Origin: Roseateles sp. SL47
GTDB lineage: Bacteria; Pseudomonadota; Gammaproteobacteria; Burkholderiales; Burkholderiaceae_C
Length of the DNA: 64,000 bases
Assembly: GCF_026625885.1 (NCBI RefSeq)
Contig: NZ_CP113068.1
Location: 1,860,001 to 1,924,000 of the forward strand
Reading direction: 5' to 3'
Shown here: positions 28,021 to 41,459 of the stretch, piece by piece
Layout of the letters: each line of letters opens with the position of its first letter
Position numbering within the stretch: position 1 is the first letter of the stretch
Program-made: the position numbers and the translations under genes
Notes under the pieces: generated by a model
Database searches by the model: none
What the model was told of the DNA's origin: nothing
What the model saw: the letters and a program-made list of their open reading frames with translations, nothing else

Positions 28021-29511
28021 TCAGGGCACGGGACCGCCCAGGGCTCGAATCAACGTAATCCGGTTCTCAATCTCCGACTGGCGGATGCGGATGAGTTCAT
28101 TGTCCTGAGCAAAGAGGTTGCGCTGCGCATCCAGCTCTTCCAGATAACCCGCATAACCCGCCTCATAACGGTCGTGGGCATATGCCAGGGAGCGCGCCAG
28201 CACGTCGCGCCGCTCCATCGCGTAGCGGCGCTGCTCGGCCAACCGATCCAGACCGGCCAGCGCGTTCTCCACCTCGGACAAGGCATTCAGCACACGCGCA
28301 CGGTAGTTGTAGGCTGCCTGATCCCGCTGGGCGGTGGCCACGTCAAATTGCGCCTGCAGCCGGCCGGCATCGAACAACGGCGCCAGGGCACTCGCCCCGA
28401 TGGACCACACCCGAATCGGGTCATAGTCCAGCGCGTCGATGTAGAGCTTGCCCGCCGAGGCGCTGAGTGTCACCTGGGGCAGGAATGCACTGCGGCGTGC
28501 GGCCAGCGTGGCATCGGTGGCGGCGAGCTGCCGTGCGGCCTGGATGAGGTCCGGGCGACGCTCCAGCAGCGCGGACGGAACGCTGGCGGGCGGCGCTGGC
28601 AAGGTCAGCTGATCAAAACCCAGGCCCCGGGGCTGGGCGTGCGCGGTTGCTCCGGCGAGCAGGGCCAGGGCCTGTTCCTGCCGGCGAATGGCGAGCTCCT
28701 GCTGGGGAATGGTCTGAGCCACCGAGGCATATTCCGCCTGGGCCTGCGTGAGCTGCAGCTGAGAGATGTAGCCCACCCGTGCCTGGTCCTGCGCCAGTCG
28801 CAGCGCCTCCAGGCGTGAGGCCAGTGTGGCGCGGGACAAAGCCAACTGCGCATCCAGCGCCAGCAGCGCAATATAGGACTGCACCGTGGTGGCCGAGACG
28901 CTCAGGGCCGCCGCCTGACGTTCCGCCTCGCTGGCTTGCAGCCGCAGTTGCGCCGAGCGCGTCAGGTCGCGGCTGCGGCCCCAGAGGTCGACCTCCCAGC
29001 TCGCCGCCACCGTGGGCTGCACCAGATGGCTTTCGGAGATCCCGGTCGACTGCAGCGTGCGGCTGCCTTGAAAGGGCACTTGCAGATTCACGGCCGGGCC
29101 TTCGGCGGCGCGGCTGGCATTCAAGGTGGCCCGGGCCTCGTCGAGGCGGGCGCTGGCGAGCAGCAGGTCGCTGTTGTGAACCAGCGCGCGATCCACCAGC
29201 TCATCCAGCACCGGGTCCTGGAAGGATTTCCACCAGGGAGCCACCCATGAAGCGGATGGACCTGGTGAAGCTGCGGGCGCGCTCGCGCGAGGTGTTGAGA
29301 GAGCGGCGGGGGGTGAAGTTGCCGATGAAGTGGCTTCGGGGGGTGCACTCGGCGCCACCTCGGGCGCATTCCGCCAGGCCTGCGGTACCGCGACCTGTGC
29401 AGCACCGGGATGCGGAGGGATCACTGGCGCGCAACCGGTGAGGAATATCCACGGCGTCGCCACGAGGGCCAGCATCGCCGCGCGCGGGTGCGATGCCACG
29501 CGCCGCCTCAT
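28021..29511 (-). CDS. Outer-membrane efflux lipoprotein (NodT/OprM type)
   Basis: The outer-membrane channel of a tripartite efflux pump. The N-terminus has a lipobox LTGC at residues 24-27, so the mature protein is a lipoprotein. A Pro/Ala/Ser-rich spacer follows, then two TolC-type repeats with long coiled coils (DLLLASARLDEARATL and SYIALLALDAQLALSRATLA; AYNYRARVLNALSEVENALA). At 496 aa it is of normal length. Its ATG overlaps the stop of the adaptor gene (ATGA), making it the third gene of the operon. Confidence 0.92.
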   Translation of the reverse strand: MRRRVASHPRAAMLALVATPWIFLTGCAPVIPPHPGAAQVAVPQAWRNAPEVAPSAPPEATSSATSPPAALSTPRASAPAASPGPSASWVAPWWKSFQDPVLDELVDRALVHNSDLLLASARLDEARATLNASRAAEGPAVNLQVPFQGSRTLQSTGISESHLVQPTVAASWEVDLWGRSRDLTRSAQLRLQASEAERQAAALSVSATTVQSYIALLALDAQLALSRATLASRLEALRLAQDQARVGYISQLQLTQAQAEYASVAQTIPQQELAIRRQEQALALLAGATAHAQPRGLGFDQLTLPAPPASVPSALLERRPDLIQAARQLAATDATLAARRSAFLPQVTLSASAGKLYIDALDYDPIRVWSIGASALAPLFDAGRLQAQFDVATAQRDQAAYNYRARVLNALSEVENALAGLDRLAEQRRYAMERRDVLARSLAYAHDRYEAGYAGYLEELDAQRNLFAQDNELIRIRQSEIENRITLIRALGGPVP

Positions 29512-31028
29512 CGCGACACCTCCGATGCGGGACCCACCGGCGTTGTTGTTCCGCCCGCAGCCTCACTGGCTGCTCCAACCGAAGCTCCACTCGTCGCTCC
29601 ACTTGCCGCTCCACTCGCAGCTGTATCCACACTCACCACCACCGACATGCCCGGCCGCAGCCGTGAGGCCATCGCCTGGCCCGGATCCAGGGCAATGCGC
29701 ACCGGCAGCCGCTGCACCACTTTCGTGAAATTGCCCGTCGCGTTGTCCGCCTTGAGCACGCTGAACTCCGAGCCGGTCGCAGGGGCCAGCTGCTGGACAT
29801 GCCCGGTGAAACGAACGCCCTTCAAGGCATCGGCGCGGAACTGCACCGGCTGCCCCACTTCCATCCTTCCGGTCTGGGTCTCCTTGAAATTCGCCACCAC
29901 CCACAGCTGCCGAGGGACGAGGAACAACAACTGGGACCCTGCCGTGACGTACTGCCCCAAGCGCACCGACACCTCACTGACCTGCCCGGTCGCTGGCGCC
30001 CGCACCACCGTGTTGGACAGATTGATGCGGGCCTGCGCCAGTTGTGCGTCGGCGGCTTCCACTTGCGCCTTGAGACTGGAGCGGCTCACAGACGTTGCCT
30101 TGACCCGTTCCTCGCCAATGCGAATGTCCGCGCGGGCCTTCTCCACATTGGCTTGTGCCAGCCGATGGCTGCTGCGCACACGGTCGCGCTCGTTGAGTGA
30201 CACGGAGCCCCGCTTCGCCAGATCTTCCACCCGCGCCAGCTCTGCGTCCGCCCGTGCGAGCTCGCCCTGGGCGGACGTCAGCGTGGCACGTGAAGCAGAC
30301 AGGGTGGCCTGGTTCTGCGCCTGGGTCTGTGCAAAGTTTTCCAACTGCGCCGCTGCATTGGCTCGTTGGGCCTGGGCCAGGTCCACGGCGGCGACGTACA
30401 GCCGGTCGTCGATGCGCACCAGCGGCTGGCCGGCCCGCACCTCTTCAAAGTCCTTCACCAGCACCTCGACCACGTAGCCGTTCACCTGCGGCGACAGCAC
30501 GGTCACGGCGCCCCGCACATAGGCGTTGTCGGTGGTTTCCACGCTGCTGTTGAACGGCCCGAGTTCCCAGGCCCGGAGGATGAGTGTGATGCCCACGGCC
30601 ATCACCACCAGCATCAGCACGATGGCGGTGGTGGAGGCCTTCAGATACTTCGGTGGCGGAGTGGGCCCCGGCGCAGCGGGCGGGGGCGGAGATGCAGGTG
30701 CAGGTGCAGCGGCACCGGCAGAGGCTGCGGCATCGGTAGGGGCAGCGGTAGAGGGCGGGTATGCAGTGGGCATGGAGACAGGGGAAGAGAGCGGGGACGA
30801 CGCCGGCGGAGGCAGTGGCGGCGATGGTGGCGATGGCGCCGGAGACGCAGGGGGCGCGCTGTCCGTGGGCAAGGGCAGCACCGCATTGGCGGTATCGGTC
30901 GAGGACGACGCCTGCGCCAATCGCTCGGGTGTTGGCGCGAGTGCTGGCGCGGGTGTTGGTACGGGCGTTGGCGCAGGCGGCCCCTGTTCGTCCGGACGGG
31001 GCGGGGAAGGCGGTGGCGTTGGGCTCAT
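29508..31028 (-). CDS. HlyD/EmrA-family membrane fusion protein
   Basis: The periplasmic adaptor of the efflux pump, 506 aa. A cytoplasmic N-terminus of about 140 residues is almost entirely Pro/Ala/Thr/Ser in repeats such as PAPTPVPTPAPALAPTP, much longer than the 20-30 residues usual in EmrA. One membrane helix (TTAIVLMLVVMAVGITLIL) precedes the barrel (VSPQVNGYVVEVLVKDFEEV), two coiled-coil arms and the second lipoyl half (VVRAPATGQVSEVSVRLGQY). The start MSPTPPP at 31028 lies 5 bases after the transporter stop. An Ala/Gly/Ser repeat is present at the C-terminus too. Confidence 0.9.
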   Translation of the reverse strand: MSPTPPPSPPRPDEQGPPAPTPVPTPAPALAPTPERLAQASSSTDTANAVLPLPTDSAPPASPAPSPPSPPLPPPASSPLSSPVSMPTAYPPSTAAPTDAAASAGAAAPAPASPPPPAAPGPTPPPKYLKASTTAIVLMLVVMAVGITLILRAWELGPFNSSVETTDNAYVRGAVTVLSPQVNGYVVEVLVKDFEEVRAGQPLVRIDDRLYVAAVDLAQAQRANAAAQLENFAQTQAQNQATLSASRATLTSAQGELARADAELARVEDLAKRGSVSLNERDRVRSSHRLAQANVEKARADIRIGEERVKATSVSRSSLKAQVEAADAQLAQARINLSNTVVRAPATGQVSEVSVRLGQYVTAGSQLLFLVPRQLWVVANFKETQTGRMEVGQPVQFRADALKGVRFTGHVQQLAPATGSEFSVLKADNATGNFTKVVQRLPVRIALDPGQAMASRLRPGMSVVVSVDTAASGAASGATSGASVGAASEAAGGTTTPVGPASEVSR

Positions 31029-31033
31029 GCGGA

Positions 31034-32860
<1,827 letters not shown>

Positions 32861-32980
32861 GGATCCTCCCTGTGTGGAGTGCCAGGACTTGCGCCGGCAC
32901 CAGGGCAAGCGATGGGCCCATTATTCGTAAGCCGGACACGCCTGCAAGCCCCAGGAAGGGTGAGGGATGGCCCGGCTGGC

Positions 32981-34777
32981 CTATGGGCTGTGTCCGCCAG
33001 CGGGTGGCAGCCATTGCGCCGCTGCACGGACCAGGCAGACCGCAGATGCCCCGGCGCGCCAGGCGGCCTGCACCTGCGCCTCCTCCAGAAGCCCGCCGAT
33101 GCCCACCACCGGCCGGCCCGCCATGCGGGCCCACCAGGCCAACTGGGCCAGGCCCTGGGGTTGCCACGGCATGTCCTTGGTCGTTGTGGGCCACAGCGGA
33201 CCACAGGCGATGTAGCTGGGGCGCAACGCCCGGGCACGGCACAGTTCCCACAGACTGTGGCTGGACAGGCCCAGCCTCAGTTGGTGATGGCGCAGAGCGG
33301 TCAGCAGTTGCAGACGTTCGCTCGATGTGAGCGCTGCCCAATCCTCCTGGCCCAGGTGCAAGGCGGTGGCGCCTTCCTCCAGCGCCAGGCGCCAGTGGTC
33401 GTTGATCCACAGCGTGGCCGAGGTGCCATGGACCGCGCTGATGGCCTGACGGATGCTTTGGCGAAGCTGAGCCTCATTGGTACTGCCGTCTCTGTCTCTG
33501 TCTCTGTCTCTGTCGTTGGCATTGGCATTGGCATTGGCATTGGCATCTCCATCCGCGTCTGCATCTACGTCTACGTCTACGTCTGCATCTGCATCTGCAT
33601 CTGCATCGGAGAGACCGCCTGGCCCCTTGCGGCCACCGGCCACGCGCACCTGTTTGATGCGCAGCTGCACATGAGCAAATGCACCGGATTGGGCATAGAC
33701 CGCGGTCTGGCCGGGATCGTCGGTGATGGCATACAGCCCGCGAGCGAAGCTGACGGCTGCAGCGTCCTCGGTTGCTTCCTCTGCAGCGTTTGGCCGCAAC
33801 GCCCGGGCCCACTGTGCCAGCAGTGCTTCGGTCAGCACCGCTTCATCCGCCTGGGACATGACGGGCATCGCCGCCGCGTCCGACACAAATGACGCGCAAG
33901 GCCGCAGCGGGCCTGCACCTGCCCCGGCGGCATGGCCATGGCGCAGGGCGGTCCAGGTGAGCATCTTGGCCAGCACCACGGCATCCGGCAGCGGGAACCC
34001 CCGCGCCAGCGCAGCCGCAGCAGCCGTCGCGAAGGTACAGCCGGAGCCGTGGTGATGCAGCGGATGCCCTGGCACAGGCGCCAGACGCGGCAGTGCCATC
34101 CAGCCCGTGGCCAACGGCGAATCCAGCCAATCAAGGGCCAGCGCCGTTCCGGCGGACAGATCGTCGCCGCCGGTGATGCAGACCGCCTGAGCGCCCAAGC
34201 GGCGCAGCCGGCAGGCCAGCTCCGGCACGGTGCATTGCCCGGGATGAACGCCCAACAGTCGCTCTGCCTCCCGTCGGTTTGGTGTCACCAGCGTGGCTTG
34301 TGGCAGTACTTGATGGCGATAGGCCGCCAGCAAGGCGTCATCGCAAAAGGCGGCACCACCCGCCGTGGCGCCCAGCACCGGGTCCACCACCAGCAGCGCA
34401 TCGCCCCGCTGCGCCAGCAGCACGTCCACCGCAGTGGCGCTGGCGAGCAAGCCGGTCTTGATCACCCGGGCGGGCAGGTCAGCGCGCAGGGCCTGCAACT
34501 GGCCGCGCAAGGTGGCGGCCTCCACGGGATACACCCCCTGCACCCCCAACGAGTTCTGCGCCGTGACGGCGGCCACCACCGTGCACAGATGCACACCCAT
34601 CGCAGCGGCTGCGCGCGTGTCTGCGGCGAGCCCGGCGCCGCCGCCGCTATCGGTGCCGGCCACACTCCAGATCACCGGTGGCTCGGCCGCCTCCGTCCAG
34701 GCGGGCAACACCTCCTGCCAAGGGTCCACGGCGGGCGACCACGGGGAGGGCAGACAGGGATGAGGCACCCGGATCAT
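32981..34777 (-). CDS. thiDE: ThiD-ThiE fusion: HMP(-P) kinase and thiamine phosphate synthase
   Basis: A 598-aa bifunctional enzyme of thiamine synthesis. The ThiD half (about 35-310) shows SVAGTDSGGGAGLAADTRA, KTGLL, VVDPVLGATAGGA and the ribokinase-like HHHGSGCTFATA. The ThiE half (about 350-598) starts at RGLYAITDD, with INDHWRLALEEGATALHLGQED, a GLSSHSLWEL segment and GIGGL. Thus hydroxymethylpyrimidine is phosphorylated twice and joined to the thiazole by one protein. An unusual insertion of about 40 residues made of Asp-X dipeptides (DA, DV, AN, DR) sits inside ThiE between the first strand and the pyrophosphate-binding region. The start at 34777 overlaps the thiG stop by one base; last gene of the thi operon. 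Confidence 0.94.
   Translation of the reverse strand: MIRVPHPCLPSPWSPAVDPWQEVLPAWTEAAEPPVIWSVAGTDSGGGAGLAADTRAAAAMGVHLCTVVAAVTAQNSLGVQGVYPVEAATLRGQLQALRADLPARVIKTGLLASATAVDVLLAQRGDALLVVDPVLGATAGGAAFCDDALLAAYRHQVLPQATLVTPNRREAERLLGVHPGQCTVPELACRLRRLGAQAVCITGGDDLSAGTALALDWLDSPLATGWMALPRLAPVPGHPLHHHGSGCTFATAAAAALARGFPLPDAVVLAKMLTWTALRHGHAAGAGAGPLRPCASFVSDAAAMPVMSQADEAVLTEALLAQWARALRPNAAEEATEDAAAVSFARGLYAITDDPGQTAVYAQSGAFAHVQLRIKQVRVAGGRKGPGGLSDADADADADVDVDVDADADGDANANANANANDRDRDRDRDGSTNEAQLRQSIRQAISAVHGTSATLWINDHWRLALEEGATALHLGQEDWAALTSSERLQLLTALRHHQLRLGLSSHSLWELCRARALRPSYIACGPLWPTTTKDMPWQPQGLAQLAWWARMAGRPVVGIGGLLEEAQVQAAWRAGASAVCLVRAAAQWLPPAGGHSP
33488..33609. repeat. Hexanucleotide repeat arrays inside thiDE
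   Basis: On the plus strand GTCTCT occurs 4 times (33488-33511), TTGGCA 5 times (33516-33545), then GTCTAC 3 times and GTCTGC/ATCTGC units to 33609. All units are 6 bases, so they encode alternating dipeptides (Asp-Arg, Ala-Asn, Asp-Val, Asp-Ala) in frame within the ThiE domain. Confidence 0.93.
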
Positions 34778-35583
34778 CAGGCCTCCCCCAGCAGGAAGGC
34801 GTGGCCACTCACCGGTGTGCTGGCCACGGCCATGGATTGCGGCGCCATCAGACCCGCACACCAGGCGTTCCGGCCGGCCTGAACAGCGTCGCGGAACGCG
34901 CCGGCCATGGCGACCGGCTCCCGCGCCTGTGCCACCGCGCTGTTGAGCAGCACCGCGTCATATCCCAGCTCCATGGCCTGGGCGGCCTGGGACGGGGCGC
35001 CGATGCCGGCATCCACCACCAGCACGGTGTCGGGCAGGCGCTCGCGCAAGGTGCGCAGCCCTGCCAGATGCAGCAGGCCCTGGCCGGAACCGATGGGCGC
35101 CCCCCAGGGCATCAACAACGGGCAGCCGGCATCCAGCAACCGACGGCCCATCACCAGGTCTTCGGTGCAGTAGGGAAACACGACAAATCCGTCCCGCACC
35201 AGCTCGCGGGCAGCCACCAGCAGTTCAATGGGGTCGGGCTGCAGCGTGTGGTCATCACCGACCACTTCCAGCTTGATCCATGGTGTCTCGTACAGCTCGC
35301 GGGCCATGTGCGCCAGGGCCACGGCTTCCCGTGCACTGCGGCAGCCAGCGGTGTTGGGCAGCAACCGTGCGCCGCGTGCGCGGGCATCGGCCAGGGCGTG
35401 CGCCAAGGCGCCGTTGTCGCCTTGCAGTGTGCGCTTGAGGCCGACGGTGATCACCTCGCTCCCGGAAGCCTGGATCGCATCGCGCAGCACCTGCGGGCTG
35501 GGGTAGCCGGCCGTGCCCAGAAAAAAGCGGCTGTTCAGCGTGGTGTCACCGATCACCAGCGGGTCGGGTCGGGATGGATACAT
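34777..35583 (-). CDS. thiG: Thiazole synthase
   Basis: Builds the thiazole phosphate ring from DXP, dehydroglycine (from ThiO) and ThiS thiocarboxylate. A 268-aa TIM barrel; the Schiff-base lysine is in ITVGLKRT, with LLPNTAGC, KLEVVGDD and the phosphate-binding MPWGAPIGSG present. The ATG at 35583 matches the family start (YPSRPDPLVIGDTTLNSR) and lies one base after the thiS stop. The C-terminus extends about 10 residues past the usual end. Confidence 0.96.
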   Translation of the reverse strand: MYPSRPDPLVIGDTTLNSRFFLGTAGYPSPQVLRDAIQASGSEVITVGLKRTLQGDNGALAHALADARARGARLLPNTAGCRSAREAVALAHMARELYETPWIKLEVVGDDHTLQPDPIELLVAARELVRDGFVVFPYCTEDLVMGRRLLDAGCPLLMPWGAPIGSGQGLLHLAGLRTLRERLPDTVLVVDAGIGAPSQAAQAMELGYDAVLLNSAVAQAREPVAMAGAFRDAVQAGRNAWCAGLMAPQSMAVASTPVSGHAFLLGEA

Positions 35584-35584
35584 G

Positions 35585-35800
35585 TCAGCCTCCCACGATG
35601 GGTTGAAAGAGCAGCACCTGGTCACCGTCGCAGAGCGGTGTGTCGGCGCGCGCGGCGCGGGGCACAAAGCGGCCGTTGAGTGCGGTGGCCACGCTGGTCG
35701 GCGGCATGGCCTCCCGCGCGAGGACATCAAACAGGGTGCTGCCTGCGGGCAACTGCAAGGGCCGGTCGTCCAGGCGGATGGTGATGGTGGAAGAGGTCAT
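35585..35800 (-). CDS. thiS: ThiS, sulfur carrier protein
   Basis: A 71-aa ubiquitin-fold protein ending in the essential Gly-Gly (PIVGG), whose C-terminal carboxylate is adenylated and thiolated to deliver sulfur to ThiG. The pattern RPLQLPAGSTLFDVLA and FVPRAARADTPLCDGD is typical. It overlaps the thiO stop by 4 bases (ATGA). Confidence 0.95.
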   Translation of the reverse strand: MTSSTITIRLDDRPLQLPAGSTLFDVLAREAMPPTSVATALNGRFVPRAARADTPLCDGDQVLLFQPIVGG

Positions 35801-37059
35801 GGGGAGGGTTCGGGAAAGAGAGGGGACGATGACGGTGAGCTGCCCAACGACTCAGTGGACTTGATGAGAGTGGCCAGGCCTGTGATCCCCCCAAGCCCAG
35901 CAAGCCCAGCAAATGGCGCGGCATTCGCCAAGTGCGCCGTATTCGCCACTTGCGCCCCGTGCGCCACCTGCGCCACCTGCGCCCCGTGCGCCACCTGCGC
36001 CACCTGCGCCACCTGCGCCAATCCGGCCTCATCGAGCAATTGCTCCACCAGCGCGGGCGCCAGCAGCCACCCATGGCGATACAGCCCATTGAGTCGCAGC
36101 AGACCCGGCTCGCATTCGGCGCGTGGCAGGTTGTCCGGCAAGGCCGGTCGCAGATGACGGTCCAGCCGCACGATGCGGGCTTCCGCCAGCGCCGGCAGCA
36201 CGCTGTGTGCGGCAGCCATCAGCTCCACGGCGGATCGCAAGGACACGGGGCTGCGATCTTCACTCTCGATTTCGCTGGCGCCCACCGCCACCTCGTCCGG
36301 CGTGCGAGGCACGAGGTAGACCCGATGGCGCGGATGCAGCAGGCGCACGGGCCGCGCCAACCCATGCGACGGTAGCGACAGGGTGACGATTTCGCCCCGC
36401 ACACCGCGCACCGGCAGCGCAGGGGCGGCGCCCAGCCCGCGGGTGTCGATGGCCCAGTCGGCATGCAGACAGGCTCCGTTTTCCAGCTCGACCACGCCAG
36501 GCCGTACGGCGGCAGCGGGGCTGTTCCAGCACCACACCACGGGCTGCGACAGGGGAGCCGTCGTCACGTTCACCGTCGCCTCATACAGCGCCTCCATCGC
36601 CGCCACCGGAGCAATCAGGCCCTCGTCCGCCAGCAACCAGCCCTGCAGGCCCGGCGCCAGTGCCGGTTCGAGCGCCTGCAACCGCGCCTCCTCCAGCCGT
36701 TGCGCCCCTGGAACCACCGCCAGCACGCGTTGCGCAGTGCCCAGGTCACCCCGATGTGCCAGCAGCAGGCTGCCTTCGCGCCGGAAGGGTACTGCAGCCG
36801 GCGCCAGCGCCGCGACGATCCCCTGCCACAGCTGCAGCGAGCGCCATCCCCAGGCGGCTACCTGCGGGCCGCCCTGTTCCTGCTCCGCCAGCGGGCTGAG
36901 CATGCCGGCCGCACTGAAGGCCGCCGGCCCGGTGGCGTCAAAGCGGGTGAACGGCCCGGCGGCCGCGTCCACCACCGTCACCGCATGACCGGCACGCGCC
37001 AGCGCCCAGGCGAAGAGGCGGCCGGCCAGGCCGGCCCCTGCGATCGCGATCCTGGCCAT
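35797..37059 (-). CDS. thiO: ThiO, glycine oxidase, with a repetitive C-terminal tail
   Basis: FAD enzyme of the D-amino-acid oxidase fold that makes the imine used by ThiG. The dinucleotide motif is IAGAGLAGRLFAWALARAG at residues 5-23. Substrate-domain signatures include GVRGEIVTLSLP and the final LNGLYRHGWLLAPALVEQLL, where most homologues end. Here about 75 more residues follow, first a tandem Val-Ala-Gln/Val-Ala-His-Gly-Ala repeat, then Leu/Gly and Ser/Pro-rich sequence. The 4-base spacing from thiC and 4-base overlap with thiS show operon membership. Confidence 0.92.
   Translation of the reverse strand: MARIAIAGAGLAGRLFAWALARAGHAVTVVDAAAGPFTRFDATGPAAFSAAGMLSPLAEQEQGGPQVAAWGWRSLQLWQGIVAALAPAAVPFRREGSLLLAHRGDLGTAQRVLAVVPGAQRLEEARLQALEPALAPGLQGWLLADEGLIAPVAAMEALYEATVNVTTAPLSQPVVWCWNSPAAAVRPGVVELENGACLHADWAIDTRGLGAAPALPVRGVRGEIVTLSLPSHGLARPVRLLHPRHRVYLVPRTPDEVAVGASEIESEDRSPVSLRSAVELMAAAHSVLPALAEARIVRLDRHLRPALPDNLPRAECEPGLLRLNGLYRHGWLLAPALVEQLLDEAGLAQVAQVAQVAHGAQVAQVAHGAQVANTAHLANAAPFAGLAGLGGITGLATLIKSTESLGSSPSSSPLFPEPSP
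35937..36021. repeat. 9-bp minisatellite in the 3' end of thiO
   Basis: Tandem GCCACCTGC units, with GCCCCGTGC and GCCACTTGC variants, about nine in all. They encode Val-Ala-Gln and Gly-Ala-Gln / Val-Ala-His steps in the ThiO tail and keep the frame. Confidence 0.88.
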
Positions 37060-37062
37060 GGC

Positions 37063-39549
<2,487 letters not shown>

Positions 39550-39621
39550 TTACACTTTGTCGCTACTGGCTGCGGATGTGCTTACAAATAACAGCGGCAT
39601 TGCTTCGAGAGGGTGGGAATC

Positions 39622-40464
39622 ATGTTCAGTCGTTCTCGCAGGGTCGTCGGACCCATCTGTCTGTCGGTGTGCTTGATGCTGGCGGGTGGGAGCGTGCATG
39701 CGCAGTCGACCGGTGCCAGCGCGCCCGGTGCGGCCGGCGCGGCGGCGGCCGATCCCAAGGCACAGCCCTTGAGCGATGTCGAGCGCGCCAAGCGCGATGC
39801 CGACAAGGTCTTCCAGTGGATCAAGTTCCACGCCGAGAAGGGGGAGACCAAGAAGGTCGAGAAGCCCGACAAGCCCGACAAGCCCGAGAAGCACGAGAGC
39901 AAGCCGGAGTCCAGGCCTCAGCCGCAACCGCAGCCGCAATTGGCCAAGGCGGCAGCACCGGTGCCGAGCAAGAAGGTGGAGCCCGACAGCGACAGCCGCC
40001 CGGTGGCGAGTGCTGCCCCGGCGGATGCGGCGTCCGCGCGCAACACCGCCCTCACCACCACCGCCGCGCCATCGGTGCCGACCCCACCCGCCTTCACCGG
40101 ACGGATTCCCGAGGTGGTGGCCATGGCTGCCCCGGCCACCGCGCCCACGGTTGGCACGCCCGCCGCACCGGCCCAGCAGCCGGAGCCGGAACCCGCGCCG
40201 CTGCCGGAGGAAGACACACCCTTGCGCCTGATCAGCAAGGTGGATCCGGAATACCCCCGTGCGCTGTTGTCGCAGCAGCGCAATGGCGCGGTGTTGGTGA
40301 AGTTTGTCGTTCAGACGGATGGCTCGGTCGATGCGGTGGAGGCGATCAAGTCGCCGGACCGCAAGCTCAGCGCAGCCGCCGTGACGGCGGTGAAGCAATG
40401 GCGTTTCGCGCCAGTGAACAAGCCTCGGGCGGTCAGCGTCGAAATCGGCTTCCAGATGGAGTGA
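39622..40464 (+). CDS. TonB C-terminal-domain protein (energy transducer family)
   Basis: A 280-aa protein. The N-terminal hydrophobic segment ends in a good signal-peptidase site (GGSVHAQ), so it may be cleaved rather than anchored as in classical TonB. A long linker follows with Lys-Pro-Asp/Glu repeats (EKPDKPDKPEKHESKPES) and Pro-Gln repeats, then the TonB domain (residues about 195-280: ISKVDPEYPRALLSQQ ... FVVQTDGSVDAVEAI ... WRFAPVN). It could couple energy to outer-membrane receptors if the segment is retained, or be a periplasmic TonB-like protein. No exbB/exbD nearby. GAGGG precedes the ATG; a GTG at 39613 is less likely. Confidence 0.83.
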   Translation: MFSRSRRVVGPICLSVCLMLAGGSVHAQSTGASAPGAAGAAAADPKAQPLSDVERAKRDADKVFQWIKFHAEKGETKKVEKPDKPDKPEKHESKPESRPQPQPQPQLAKAAAPVPSKKVEPDSDSRPVASAAPADAASARNTALTTTAAPSVPTPPAFTGRIPEVVAMAAPATAPTVGTPAAPAQQPEPEPAPLPEEDTPLRLISKVDPEYPRALLSQQRNGAVLVKFVVQTDGSVDAVEAIKSPDRKLSAAAVTAVKQWRFAPVNKPRAVSVEIGFQME

Positions 40465-40494
40465 CCGACGCGTGCGCCTGGATGCATCCCGCCA

Positions 40495-41436
40495 TCAGCG
40501 CTTGAACATCTCGGACTGATCCAGCGGCGACAGCGTCGCCGCCATTGCATCCAGAAACAGCCGGGTGCGTAGCGGCATCAGGCGCCGCTGCGGAAACACG
40601 GCCCAGCAGGTGCTGGGCTCTGCACACCATTGCGGCAGCACGCGCACCAGTTCACCGCGGTCCACAAAGGTCTGTGCGTACTGATTGCCCACCCAGGTGA
40701 TCCCCAGGCCGTCGCGGGCCATCTGCAGGAGCATGTCGGGTGCATTGGCCAGGGTGCGCTGGTCCGGCACACCGACCCAGCTGCGCTGCTCAACGGGCGT
40801 CCCGTCGTGCAAGCCGAACAGCCGCCAGGGCAGCGGGTCACCGCCGCGGCTGAGGATCATCAGCCCATGCATGCTGATCAGCCCTTCCGGCATTTGCGGC
40901 TCGCCATGACGCTGCAGATACGCGGGGGCGGCATACAGGCCGCTGCCAAACATCGCCAGGCGGCGGGCCGCGAGCTGGCTGTCTGCAGGCAACTCGCCCA
41001 TGCGCACCGCGATGTCGAAGCCTTCGGCGATCAGGTCCACCCGCCGCGGTGAAAGATCCAGCTCCAGTTGCACCTCCGGATAGTCCCGCACGAACCGGCT
41101 GAGCATGGGCTTGAGCATCTGGTGCGCAAAGTCCGCAGGCATCGACACGCGCAGACGCCCGGTGGGCCGCTGCTGGCGGTGCAGCGCAAGCGCCAGGGCG
41201 CCGTCCACCTCGCCGGCCAGGGCGCGGGCATGGTCCAGCACCCCCTGGCCGAAGTCCGTCAGCGTCAGCCGACGCGTGCTTCGCTGCAGCAACTTCTCGC
41301 CCAGGCGCTCCTCCAGGGCCGCGATCCGGCGGGAGACCGTGGACTTGGGCAGATGCAGCCGCTCCGCCGCCCGGCTGAAGCTGCCAGCCTCCATCACGCG
41401 TGCAAACACCAGCAGGTCGTCAGCATCCAGACTCAT
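40495..41436 (-). CDS. LysR-family transcriptional regulator
   Basis: A 313-aa LysR regulator. The N-terminal helix-turn-helix ([31 protein letters not shown]) and a substrate-binding domain with [21 protein letters not shown] resemble the CrgA/DsdC-like group that often controls quinone or aldehyde reductases. The ATG at 41436 ([11 protein letters not shown]) is the family start; a longer reading adds unconserved sequence that crosses the operator. It is divergent from azoR, its likely target. The inducer is unknown. Confidence 0.9.
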   Translation of the reverse strand: MSLDADDLLVFARVMEAGSFSRAAERLHLPKSTVSRRIAALEERLGEKLLQRSTRRLTLTDFGQGVLDHARALAGEVDGALALALHRQQRPTGRLRVSMPADFAHQMLKPMLSRFVRDYPEVQLELDLSPRRVDLIAEGFDIAVRMGELPADSQLAARRLAMFGSGLYAAPAYLQRHGEPQMPEGLISMHGLMILSRGGDPLPWRLFGLHDGTPVEQRSWVGVPDQRTLANAPDMLLQMARDGLGITWVGNQYAQTFVDRGELVRVLPQWCAEPSTCWAVFPQRRLMPLRTRLFLDAMAATLSPLDQSEMFKR

Positions 41437-41459
41437 GGCGTCGGTGGGCCGCTGGGGCC

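Noticed and set aside
33488..33609. Possible CRISPR-like array
   Set aside because: Units are 6 bases with no spacers and lie inside a coding frame; a microsatellite.
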